7,171 bases of DNA, from positions 1-7,171 of the forward strand of contig PMXT01000163.1 of the NCBI GenBank assembly GCA_003170995.1, written 5' to 3'. Positions 1 to 6,024 of this stretch are shown in pieces (the stretch's first letter is position 1; every line of letters begins with the position of its first letter). Below the pieces are notes generated by a model. It saw only the letters and a program-made list of their open reading frames with translations. It was not told the DNA's origin and did not search any database. The translations under genes were made by a program, and so were the position numbers. Source of the DNA: Actinomycetota bacterium (GTDB taxonomy: Bacteria; Actinomycetota; Thermoleophilia; Gaiellales; Gaiellaceae).

Positions 1-716
1 ACGACCTCGGCCTTGGTCTCTCCAGCCCCGACGACCGCGGCCACCCAGTCCATAGCGGTGAACTTCTCGAGCAAGCGCGCCGGCTCGGTCGCCGTGGCGA
101 TCAGATCCACGTCGTGCACGGTCTCTCGCCGCCGCCTGACACTCCCGGCCTCCGAGACGCGCTTCGCGCCGGGAAGGGTGGCCAGCTCGGCCAGAACCTC
201 TTGCGCGACGCTGAGAGCGTGCCCGAGCAAGACTCTCTGCTCGACCGGCCCGGCGGCGTCCGCGAGCGCTTTCAGCACTTTTCCCTCGATCGAGGCGCCC
301 AGTCCGGGCAGAGTCCGCAGTCGCTCTTGCTCGGCCGCCCGGCGCAGCTCCTCCGGCGTCGTCAGGCCCAGCTCAATCCAGAAACGCGCGGCGGTCTTCG
401 GCCCGATGCCCGGCAGGCGCAGGAAGGCAACCACCCCGGCTGGGATGCGCTGCTCACGCTCGGCCAGCGCGTGGATCTTTCCGTCTCGGGCGATCTCGCG
501 GATCTTGCCCTCGATCGTTTTGCCGATCCCCGGGAGCTCGGTGGCCCGCCAGGTCTGGGCCAGCTCGGCGACCGAGCGTGAGCTGTCCCGGATCTGCTTC
601 GCGGCTCGCCGGTAGGCGTTGATGCGGAATCTGTCGCCGCCTTCGAGTTCGATCAGATCGGCGAGCAGCTCGAATTGATCGGCGACCTCGCTGTTCGGCG
701 GTGTGCGCGCAGGCAT
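1..716 (-). CDS. polX: DNA polymerase X family protein (PolX), N-terminal part, cut by window edge
   Basis: Read on the minus strand from the ATG at 716-714, the frame stays open for 238 codons and runs off the left edge. Residues 10-60 resemble the PolX 8-kDa domain, with a segment around 30-39 reading FRINAYRRAA. Three helix-hairpin-helix signatures follow: LPGIGKTIEGKI (61-72), LPGIGPKTAARF (101-112) and LPGLGASIEGKV (136-147). The nucleotidyltransferase motif begins at GS (191-192), followed by an arginine run and Asp202-Val-Asp204, the first two metal-binding aspartates. The third aspartate and the usual C-terminal PHP exonuclease domain would lie outside the window. Bacterial PolX enzymes fill short gaps in base-excision repair. 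The start fits the family N-terminus, but I see no clear Shine-Dalgarno sequence before it. It is divergent from the glycosyltransferase gene. Identity is certain at family level; presence of the PHP domain is unknown. Confidence 0.93.
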   Translation of the reverse strand, partial: MPARTPPNSEVADQFELLADLIELEGGDRFRINAYRRAAKQIRDSSRSVAELAQTWRATELPGIGKTIEGKIREIARDGKIHALAEREQRIPAGVVAFLRLPGIGPKTAARFWIELGLTTPEELRRAAEQERLRTLPGLGASIEGKVLKALADAAGPVEQRVLLGHALSVAQEVLAELATLPGAKRVSEAGSVRRRRETVHDVDLIATATEPARLLEKFTAMDWVAAVVGAGETKAEV

Positions 717-750
717 GGGACCGATGTTATGCCCTACTTCGCCCGGGCAG

Positions 751-944
751 TTCGGTCGAGGCCTGGACTAGAAGCACCGCGTTCCGCCGCCCGCCAGCGA
801 GCGCCGAGCGGAATGAAGACCCGTCGATTGAGTGCGTGAGGGCATCATGTTCCGCCGCCCGCCACCGAGAGCGCAAAGCGGAATGAAGACCCGTCGACTG
901 GGAGGCTGAGGGCACTTCTTTCCGCCGCCCGCCACCAAGCCGCC
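751..944. repeat. Imperfect tandem repeat, period about 70 bp, 2 to 3 units
   Basis: The 15-mer TTCCGCCGCCCGCCA occurs at 782, 850 and 920, so the period is 68 then 70 bp. The first two units share a second block, GCGGAATGAAGACCCGTCGA, at 808 and 878. The third unit loses similarity after about 935. A weak part-unit may precede the first, around 751-781. Within each of the first two units TTCCGC (782-787; 850-855) and GCGGAA (808-813; 878-883) are inverted repeats that could close a stem over a GC-rich loop. No gene family is recognisable in any frame here. Confidence 0.8.
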
Positions 945-1124
945 CGCCCGCGGGGTCGTTCCACAGTACCGTCCTTTCGCGGCGCAAATCGCTCGTAAAC
1001 GTGCCGACTCTGTACCGAATTGAGAACGAGGCCGGCAAGGGAACACGCTTGCTCGCACGCATCCCGTTGCCCGAGGCCGAAGCGAACTCGAGCAGCGAGC
1101 CCGAAAACAAGGAATGATTCAGGC
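945..1124. other. Intergenic stretch, no recognised feature
   Basis: This is the remainder of the spacer between the divergent PolX gene and the glycosyltransferase gene. An open frame on the plus strand reaches back to a TTG at 1020, but its translation up to 1124 is arginine-rich and unlike any glycosyltransferase N-terminus, so I treat it as non-coding. I saw no convincing promoter hexamers, RNA gene or terminator. Confidence 0.5.
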
Positions 1125-2196
<1,072 letters not shown>

Positions 2197-2222
2197 TGCG
2201 GGATGACCGCGCGCCTGTGTAG

Positions 2223-2378
2223 TTAGCGAAAGTGATCCCAGCCGCTGAGCTCGACCGGCTCGCCGTCGCGTAGGAAAACGACACCCTCGCCCTCCTCGCA
2301 GCGGCCGACAATGGTGAAGCGACCGGGCTCGGGTACAGCGGCCAGCAGCTCGTAGTCCTCGCCGAAGGCGCAGGCGAG
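2223..2378 (-). pseudogene. thiL: Displaced 3' fragment of thiL (last 51 codons and stop)
   Basis: This segment aligns without gaps to the 3' end of the intact thiL (3817-3972), with 11 mismatches in 156 bases (93% identity). It encodes the same 51 C-terminal residues, starting LACAFGEDYELL and ending GWDHFR plus stop, with one change (Val to Ile). The stop is TAA here and TAG in the intact gene. It has no start codon and the rest of ThiL is absent, so it cannot make the enzyme. Similarity ends at base 2378, where glycosyltransferase-derived sequence begins. It lies in the same orientation as intact thiL and so forms a direct repeat that brackets 2379-3816. Confidence 0.92.
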
Positions 2379-2437
2379 GCACTGTCTCGGCCCGCGACTA
2401 CGCCTTCTAGATCGAGACTGGCTACGGGGCCCTCCCT
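2378..2437 (+). pseudogene. Broken fragment of the upstream glycosyltransferase gene
   Basis: The segment aligns to 1641-1700 of the intact glycosyltransferase with about 49 of 60 identities; the first 40 bases match at 36. It corresponds to the stretch around GYAFQIE. The in-frame codon for Gln is TAG here, so the frame is broken. Similarity fades after about 2437, with only patchy gapped resemblance up to roughly 2485. It starts exactly where the thiL fragment ends, sharing a single base, G2378. The intact genes are convergent in the order glycosyltransferase then thiL; the fragments are in the reverse order, as at the seam of a tandem duplication. Confidence 0.75.
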
Positions 2438-2596
2438 CAACGCTACCGGGGCCCCGATCCACCTTCATCTCTCGTGCACGCTGCGGACCCAAGCGCGCAT
2501 TTGGCATGCTACGCGGGTTCGTCCAAGCACTGTTCGACGGACGCCAACGGTGTCTCCGTGTCGGAGGGGCGGCGCGAGGACCTCTGGAGGGATTAG
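2438..2596. other. Degenerate spacer with one small hairpin
   Basis: The spacer between the glycosyltransferase fragment and the methyltransferase-like gene shows no recognisable coding sequence in any frame. CTCCG (2554-2558) and CGGAG (2562-2566) form a perfect five-pair hairpin with a three-base loop and no U-tract. No left boundary motif for an integron cassette (GTTRRRY) was found here, so the point where the methyltransferase gene joined the chromosome is unresolved. Confidence 0.4.
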
Positions 2597-3007
2597 GTGG
2601 CTCGGCTCGTCCGCTGGCTCGACATCGCGATCTTCCTAAGCTTCGCGGCCTTCGTCCTCCTCATCGCGCCCCACGAGGGCAACTGGTACGCCGGGCTCGC
2701 TGTGGCGGCGGTCTGCAGCCCGTTCTGGATCGCGGCGCGCTGGCACCTCGGAGCTTCTTTCTCCTTGAGGCCCGATGCCCGCCGCCTCATCACGAGCGGC
2801 CTCTACTCGAGGCTTCGGCATCCGGTCTACGTCTTCGGCACGCCGGCGATCATGGGCGTCCTTGTCGCGCTGCTCGGTTGGAAAGCCCTGGTCATCGCCG
2901 TCTTCGTGGTTCCGGTCGAGGTTCTGCGCGCGCGGCGCGAGGAGGCCGTGCTTACGGAGAGGTTCGGGTCGCAGTACATCGCCTATCGTGAGCGCACTTG
3001 GTTCTAG
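2597..3007 (+). CDS. Isoprenylcysteine carboxyl methyltransferase-like membrane protein
   Basis: A 136-residue integral membrane protein. Hydrophobic segments lie at about 8-24, 31-46 and 79-110. The diagnostic region is GLYSRLRHPVY (68-78) followed by a basic and acidic tract starting RARREE (111-116) and continuing to FG..Y..Y..R (123-133). This arrangement is the S-adenosylmethionine-binding signature of the ICMT/PEMT-like superfamily. At 136 residues it is a short version lacking extra N-terminal helices. The substrate cannot be read from sequence; bacterial relatives are mostly uncharacterised, and protein prenylation is not expected here. The GTG start is supported by GGAGGG (2586-2591), five bases upstream. 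It lies between thiL-derived repeats and is followed by an attC-like site beginning 25 bases after its stop, so it may be a gene cassette. Confidence 0.82.
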   Translation: MARLVRWLDIAIFLSFAAFVLLIAPHEGNWYAGLAVAAVCSPFWIAARWHLGASFSLRPDARRLITSGLYSRLRHPVYVFGTPAIMGVLVALLGWKALVIAVFVVPVEVLRARREEAVLTERFGSQYIAYRERTWF

Positions 3008-3031
3008 AGCGTTGTTGGGTTTCAGTGCGCA

Positions 3032-3092
3032 GCCGAACAAGCGCCTCGAGCAGATTGGCTCCGTGCCTATGATGACGGCAGAGGCGTTGTGA
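3032..3092 (+). mobile_element. Degenerate attC-like site after the methyltransferase-like gene
   Basis: The 5' arm, GCCGAACAAGCGCCTCGAGC and the following AGA, resembles the conserved left end of integron attC sites (R'' of the form RYYYAAC, then L''). The 3' arm at 3081-3090 reads GAGGCGTTGT, which pairs with ACAAGCGCCTC (3038-3048... within the left arm) over ten pairs with one extra-helical G. The R' candidate GTTGTGA (3086-3092) fits GTTRRRY poorly and does not fully complement the left end. It may be a decayed site or a plain hairpin. Confidence 0.4.
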
Positions 3093-3796
3093 GCCAACTG
3101 CTCATGCGCGAAACGTTAGTGACATCAGAAGACAGCGTGACCCTGCTCGACCAGGCCCTTGCCGCGTCGGAGTGTGTCATCAGCGTGATGGGTGACCACG
3201 CAGGCGAGGGCATCGACGCCATCTTCGAGCGGAAGATCGCTGACATACGCGTTGCCGGGCGCACCTTCTGGGTCGCGAAGTCAGCCAAGGCTCGTCCCGT
3301 CCAGGTTCAGAGTCTGTGCGCGGCGCAACCCGGATACGTGGTCTTCGTTGAAGCGGCGACACGAGGCGGAGCACGGCCCACCATCGCATCCGATCCGGCG
3401 GCCGAGTACTCCCGCAACCAGATCGAGTGGTTGCCGTTTCCTGCCGGCATCGGTCCGGTAACCGGCAAGATAGACAAGTCGGCGACGGCGTTCGTCTTCG
3501 ATCGACTGGCTACGGACTCGAGCAGCACCCTCGACCTCTGGCAGTACTCAGACCGTCTGGACGCGAGTCGCCCCTTGAGGTTCATCCTCGGCTGCTCCAC
3601 AATGTGCGCTGTCCGCGCTGACATGACCACACACCCGCGGCGGCTGAAATCTAGGTTTCGGAGAATCCTGGCGGTGGGCGCGCTCGCTGAACCCTACTGC
3701 GTCTGGGTGCGATGAGTCGCTAACCAGCGCTTCCAGCGGATGGCGGAAGCGCTACGCTGACATCGCGCTAGCGGTCCACCGCTGAAGCGCAACACG
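3087..3796 (+). mobile_element. Possible integron-type gene cassette carrying the 208-aa protein gene
   Basis: If the sites at 3032-3092 and 3718-3802 are both attC, recombination between G and TT of each R' would define a 710-bp cassette running from 3087 to 3796. It would contain one plus-strand gene filling nearly all of it, with its attC three bases after the stop codon. That compact one-gene layout is characteristic of integron cassettes. The left boundary rests on the weaker site. No integrase gene or attI site is visible in the window. Confidence 0.45.
3089..3715 (+). CDS. Protein of unknown function (208 aa), possible cassette gene
   Basis: I do not recognise this family. From the GTG at 3089 it is 208 residues, with no signal peptide and no membrane segment, so it is probably cytoplasmic. 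The translation looks genuine rather than a shadow frame: an opening acidic helix, a hydrophobic strand with VISVMGDHAGEG (30-41), a second strand with TFWVAKSAKARPVQVQ (59-74), then YVVFVEAATRGGARP, PVTGKID and LRFILGC segments typical of an alternating alpha/beta domain. GAGG (3081-3084) lies four bases before the GTG. An in-frame ATG at 3104 is an alternative, and it would leave the start clear of the attC-like site that the GTG overlaps. GC over 3121-3300 is 115 of 180 (64%). It ends three bases before a well-formed attC-like site, supporting cassette origin. Confidence 0.75.
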   Translation: MSQLLMRETLVTSEDSVTLLDQALAASECVISVMGDHAGEGIDAIFERKIADIRVAGRTFWVAKSAKARPVQVQSLCAAQPGYVVFVEAATRGGARPTIASDPAAEYSRNQIEWLPFPAGIGPVTGKIDKSATAFVFDRLATDSSSTLDLWQYSDRLDASRPLRFILGCSTMCAVRADMTTHPRRLKSRFRRILAVGALAEPYCVWVR

Positions 3797-3802
3797 TTGG
3801 CG
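3718..3802 (+). mobile_element. attC-like recombination site (integron cassette end)
   Basis: The 85-bp site has the four-box layout of attC. R'' is CGCTAAC (3718-3724) and R' is GTTGGCG (3796-3802), complementary apart from one G-T wobble. L'' is GCGCTTCCAGCGGATGG (3727-3743) and L' is CCACCGCTGAAGCGC (3776-3790). They pair along their length, leaving two extra bases (one C and one A) on the L'' side, as expected for the extra-helical bases that set attC strand choice. The central part can form a further stem, AGCGC with GCGCT. The spacers between R and L boxes are two and five bases. The outer two bases of each R box deviate from RYYYAAC and GTTRRRY. The site starts three bases after the stop of the preceding gene. 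On the other strand it lies just beyond thiL and might act as a weak transcription barrier. Confidence 0.72.
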
Positions 3803-3816
3803 GCCGCAGGACGCTC

Positions 3817-4695
3817 CTAGCGGAAGTGATCCCAACCGCTGAGCTCAACCGGTTCGCCGTCGCGTAGGAAAACGACACCCTCGCCCTCCTCGCAGCGGCC
3901 GACGACCGTGAAGCGACCGGGCTCGGGGACGGCGGCCAGTAGCTCGTAGTCCTCGCCGAAGGCGCAGGCGAGCGAGTCGACGTTCAGGTCGAGTTGCCGG
4001 GCGACCTCGGCGACGCCGTCGGCGACGGGTACCCGCTCGAGCTCGATCAGCAGACGGCAGCCCGAGCGCTCGGCGATGCGCAGGGCGTCGGAGGCCAGCC
4101 CGTCCGAGATGTCGAGCATGGCGTGGGCGCTTTGGGCGAGCTCCCTGCCTTCCGCCACGCGCAGCGGCGGGCGCAGGTGTGCGCGGGCGCACGGGTTGGT
4201 GAGACGCTCTTGCAGGCAGTGGAAGCCGGCGGCCGAAGCGCCGAGCGGGCCGGTAACGACGAGCGAGTCGCCGGGTCGGGCGCCGTCCCGGCCGGGTACC
4301 CGCTCGGCGCGGCCCAAAGCTGTGACGCTCAGATAGAGGCGATCGGCCGAGGTCGTGTCGCCGCCGAGCACGGGCACACCGGTCTCGGCGATTCCCTCGT
4401 AGAGCTTGATCACATCGCTCGCCTTGGTCTCGCCGGGCAGCCCGAGCGAGACGATCAGGGCCTCCGGCTCGGCACCCGAGGCAGCCAGATCGGAGATGTT
4501 GACGGCCGCCGCCTTGTAGCCGAGGTCGTGCCAGCTCGTCCAGTCGAGGCGGAAGTGAACGCCCTCGACGAGTGCGTCCTGAGTGACGACCAAATCGGGC
4601 GCGAAGCGGGCGGCGTCGTTGGCGATACCCTGCGCCAGGCCGCGGCGCTCCAGCTCGCGCAGTAAGCCAAACTCACCGAGTTCAGAGAGCCGCAT
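3817..4695 (-). CDS. thiL: Thiamine-monophosphate kinase (ThiL)
   Basis: ThiL phosphorylates thiamine monophosphate with ATP to give thiamine diphosphate, the last step of the pathway, in the cytoplasm. The 292-residue translation has the family landmarks in order: TQDALVEGVHF (38-48), DLGYKAAAVNISDLAASGAEP, LGGDTTSADRLYLSVTALG, GDSLVVTGPLGASAAGF, MLDISDGLASDALRIA and AFGEDYELLAAV. The usual Gly-Asp-Asp near the N-terminus reads Ala-Asn-Asp (25-27), an uncommon change at a metal-binding motif. I chose ATG 4695 over an upstream ATG at 4734 because GAGG lies six bases upstream and the protein then opens MRLSELGEFGLL, as relatives do. It overlaps the end of thiE by 14 bases and is the last gene of the operon. 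The final 156 bases are duplicated at 2223-2378. Confidence 0.95.
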   Translation of the reverse strand: MRLSELGEFGLLRELERRGLAQGIANDAARFAPDLVVTQDALVEGVHFRLDWTSWHDLGYKAAAVNISDLAASGAEPEALIVSLGLPGETKASDVIKLYEGIAETGVPVLGGDTTSADRLYLSVTALGRAERVPGRDGARPGDSLVVTGPLGASAAGFHCLQERLTNPCARAHLRPPLRVAEGRELAQSAHAMLDISDGLASDALRIAERSGCRLLIELERVPVADGVAEVARQLDLNVDSLACAFGEDYELLAAVPEPGRFTVVGRCEEGEGVVFLRDGEPVELSGWDHFR

Positions 4696-5233
4696 CGATC
4701 GCCTCGATGATTGCGCGGGCATCGCGCGCCGCACGGATCACGGCCACGCCCGAGGCGCCCGCGAGGATGCAGTCGGCGGCGTTGGAGGCATCGACACTGC
4801 CGATCGCCACCACCGGAAGCGACACCACCTTGCAGATCGCCGCCAAGCCGTCCAGCCCGATCGCGGGCGCAGCATCGGTCTTCGAGGGGGTCGTCCAAAC
4901 CGGACCGGCGCCGATGTAGGCGGCGCCACTCTTCTCCGCTTCGATCGCCTCGTCGACGGTCGAGGCCGAGAGCCCGAGCACGAGCCCCGCCATCTGCGCC
5001 AGCCCGGCGCCCGAGTCGCTCTGGCCGAGGTGGACTCCGTCAGCCGCAAGCGCGATCGCCGCCTCGACGTCGTCGTTGACGATGAAGGTGGCCGGGAGCT
5101 CGCGGAAGGGCACCCCCCGCTCGACTACCTCTCTGGTCGGAGCATCCTTCAGCCGCAACTGCACGACCGTGGCGCCACCGGCGACCGCAATCCGGGCGGT
5201 CTCTAGATCCTCGACGATGGCATGGAGTCTCAT
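4682..5233 (-). CDS. thiE: Thiamine-phosphate synthase (ThiE)
   Basis: ThiE couples hydroxymethylpyrimidine diphosphate with hydroxyethylthiazole phosphate to form thiamine phosphate and pyrophosphate. The 183-residue product keeps the TIM-barrel landmarks: VQLRLKD (24-30), VNDDV (52-56), DGVHLGQ (65-71), LGLSASTVDEA (86-96), IGAGPVWTTPSKTD (107-120) and VVAIGSVDASN (141-151). It is about 20 to 30 residues shorter than typical ThiE. Shortening is visible between KDA and VNDD, where a helix is trimmed, and at the N-terminus. The phosphate-binding loop usually written VVSAI reads VIRAA (165-169), and IGGI reads IGSV. The ATG at 5233 overlaps the thiM stop as ATGA, indicating translational coupling; no strong Shine-Dalgarno is seen. 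The assignment is firm; whether the shortened protein is fully active is untested. Confidence 0.93.
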   Translation of the reverse strand: MRLHAIVEDLETARIAVAGGATVVQLRLKDAPTREVVERGVPFRELPATFIVNDDVEAAIALAADGVHLGQSDSGAGLAQMAGLVLGLSASTVDEAIEAEKSGAAYIGAGPVWTTPSKTDAAPAIGLDGLAAICKVVSLPVVAIGSVDASNAADCILAGASGVAVIRAARDARAIIEAIDAAL

Positions 5234-6024
5234 GAGATCTTGGTTCGGGAGTCGAGGGTTTCCGGGTCGAGGTTGTAGAGAGCATCGTAGAGCGCGACGT
5301 GGAAGCTCCCGGGCCCGTTGGCGCCGGCCGCGGCATCCTCCGCCGCTACGCCGTAGGCAGCCAGCGCCTCGGTGGCGGCCTCGAGCGGCGCGTCGGGCTT
5401 CGCAGCCAGGAAGCAGCCGGTAATCGCCGTAGACATGCAGCCGGTGCCGGTGACGACAGCGAGCAGCTGGTGCCCGTTTGCCACTCTGAGCCCGCGCTCG
5501 CCGTCGGAGACGCGATCGACCGGGCCCGTGACCGCGACGACGCAACCCAGCGCGAGCGCCGCCGAGCGCGCGATCTCCTCGGCCGGCGAGCCGGCTCCGA
5601 GCGAGTCGACACCGCGCATCTCCGCCTCCTGCCCGATCAGCGTCGCCACCTCGCCCGCATTCCCGCGCACGACCGACACGCGCACCTCGCTCAAAATCCG
5701 CTTGGCCGTCTCGGTGCGGAAGCGGGTGGCGCCGGCGCCGACGGGATCGAGCACCACGGGCACGCCGGCGGTGTTCGCGGCCTTGCCCGCCAGCAGCATG
5801 GCCTCGATCCAGGGCGTCGACAGCGTGCCGATGTTGAGCACCAGCGCGCCGGCGGCGGCGGCCATCTGCTCGACCTCCTCGGGAGCGTGCGCCATCACCG
5901 GTAGCGCGCCGATGGCGAGAGTCGCGTTGGCCGTCTCGTTCATGACGACATAGTTGGTGATCTGATGGACGAGCGGCTTGCGCGCGCGCAGAGCACGAAG
6001 AGTCATTCCCGGCGAGACGGTCAT
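5230..6024 (-). CDS. thiM: Hydroxyethylthiazole kinase (ThiM)
   Basis: ThiM phosphorylates 4-methyl-5-(2-hydroxyethyl)thiazole with ATP, salvaging thiazole for ThiE. The 264-residue protein has the normal family length. The ribokinase-like fold shows PLVHQITNYVVMNETAN (18-34), GALPVMAHAPEE, VVLDPVGAGATRFR, VVRGNAGE, AVTGPVD, the anion-hole and catalytic motif VTGTGCMSTA with its cysteine, and a GPGSF motif near the C-terminus. The start ATG at 6024 follows a strong GGAGGAG and overlaps the thiD stop as ATGA. The stop in turn overlaps thiE by ATGA. It therefore sits in the middle of a translationally coupled salvage operon under the TPP riboswitch. Nothing is missing or unusual in its visible catalytic residues. 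Confidence 0.97.
   Translation of the reverse strand: MTVSPGMTLRALRARKPLVHQITNYVVMNETANATLAIGALPVMAHAPEEVEQMAAAAGALVLNIGTLSTPWIEAMLLAGKAANTAGVPVVLDPVGAGATRFRTETAKRILSEVRVSVVRGNAGEVATLIGQEAEMRGVDSLGAGSPAEEIARSAALALGCVVAVTGPVDRVSDGERGLRVANGHQLLAVVTGTGCMSTAITGCFLAAKPDAPLEAATEALAAYGVAAEDAAAGANGPGSFHVALYDALYNLDPETLDSRTKIS

Noticed and set aside
13..615. Long plus-strand open frames over the left end of the window
   Set aside because: They are antisense to the PolX reading frame, whose helix-hairpin-helix and catalytic motifs are unambiguous. Their translations are rich in serine, arginine and alanine, with no recognisable domains.
2222..2228. GTTAGCG at the thiL fragment end, the exact complement of the R'' box at 3718
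   Set aside because: It spans the thiL stop codon, and no paired left arm could be found in the preceding 150 bases. A seven-base match alone does not support a recombination site.
2223..2507. A 94-codon minus-strand open frame continuing through the thiL fragment
   Set aside because: Only its last 51 codons match ThiL; the first part translates the antisense of a glycosyltransferase fragment. It is a chance fusion across the seam.
3014..3020. GTTGGGT, a perfect match to the attC R' consensus GTTRRRY
   Set aside because: A site ending here would need its left half inside the methyltransferase coding sequence, where no RYYYAAC box or complementary L box is present. The short match is probably chance.
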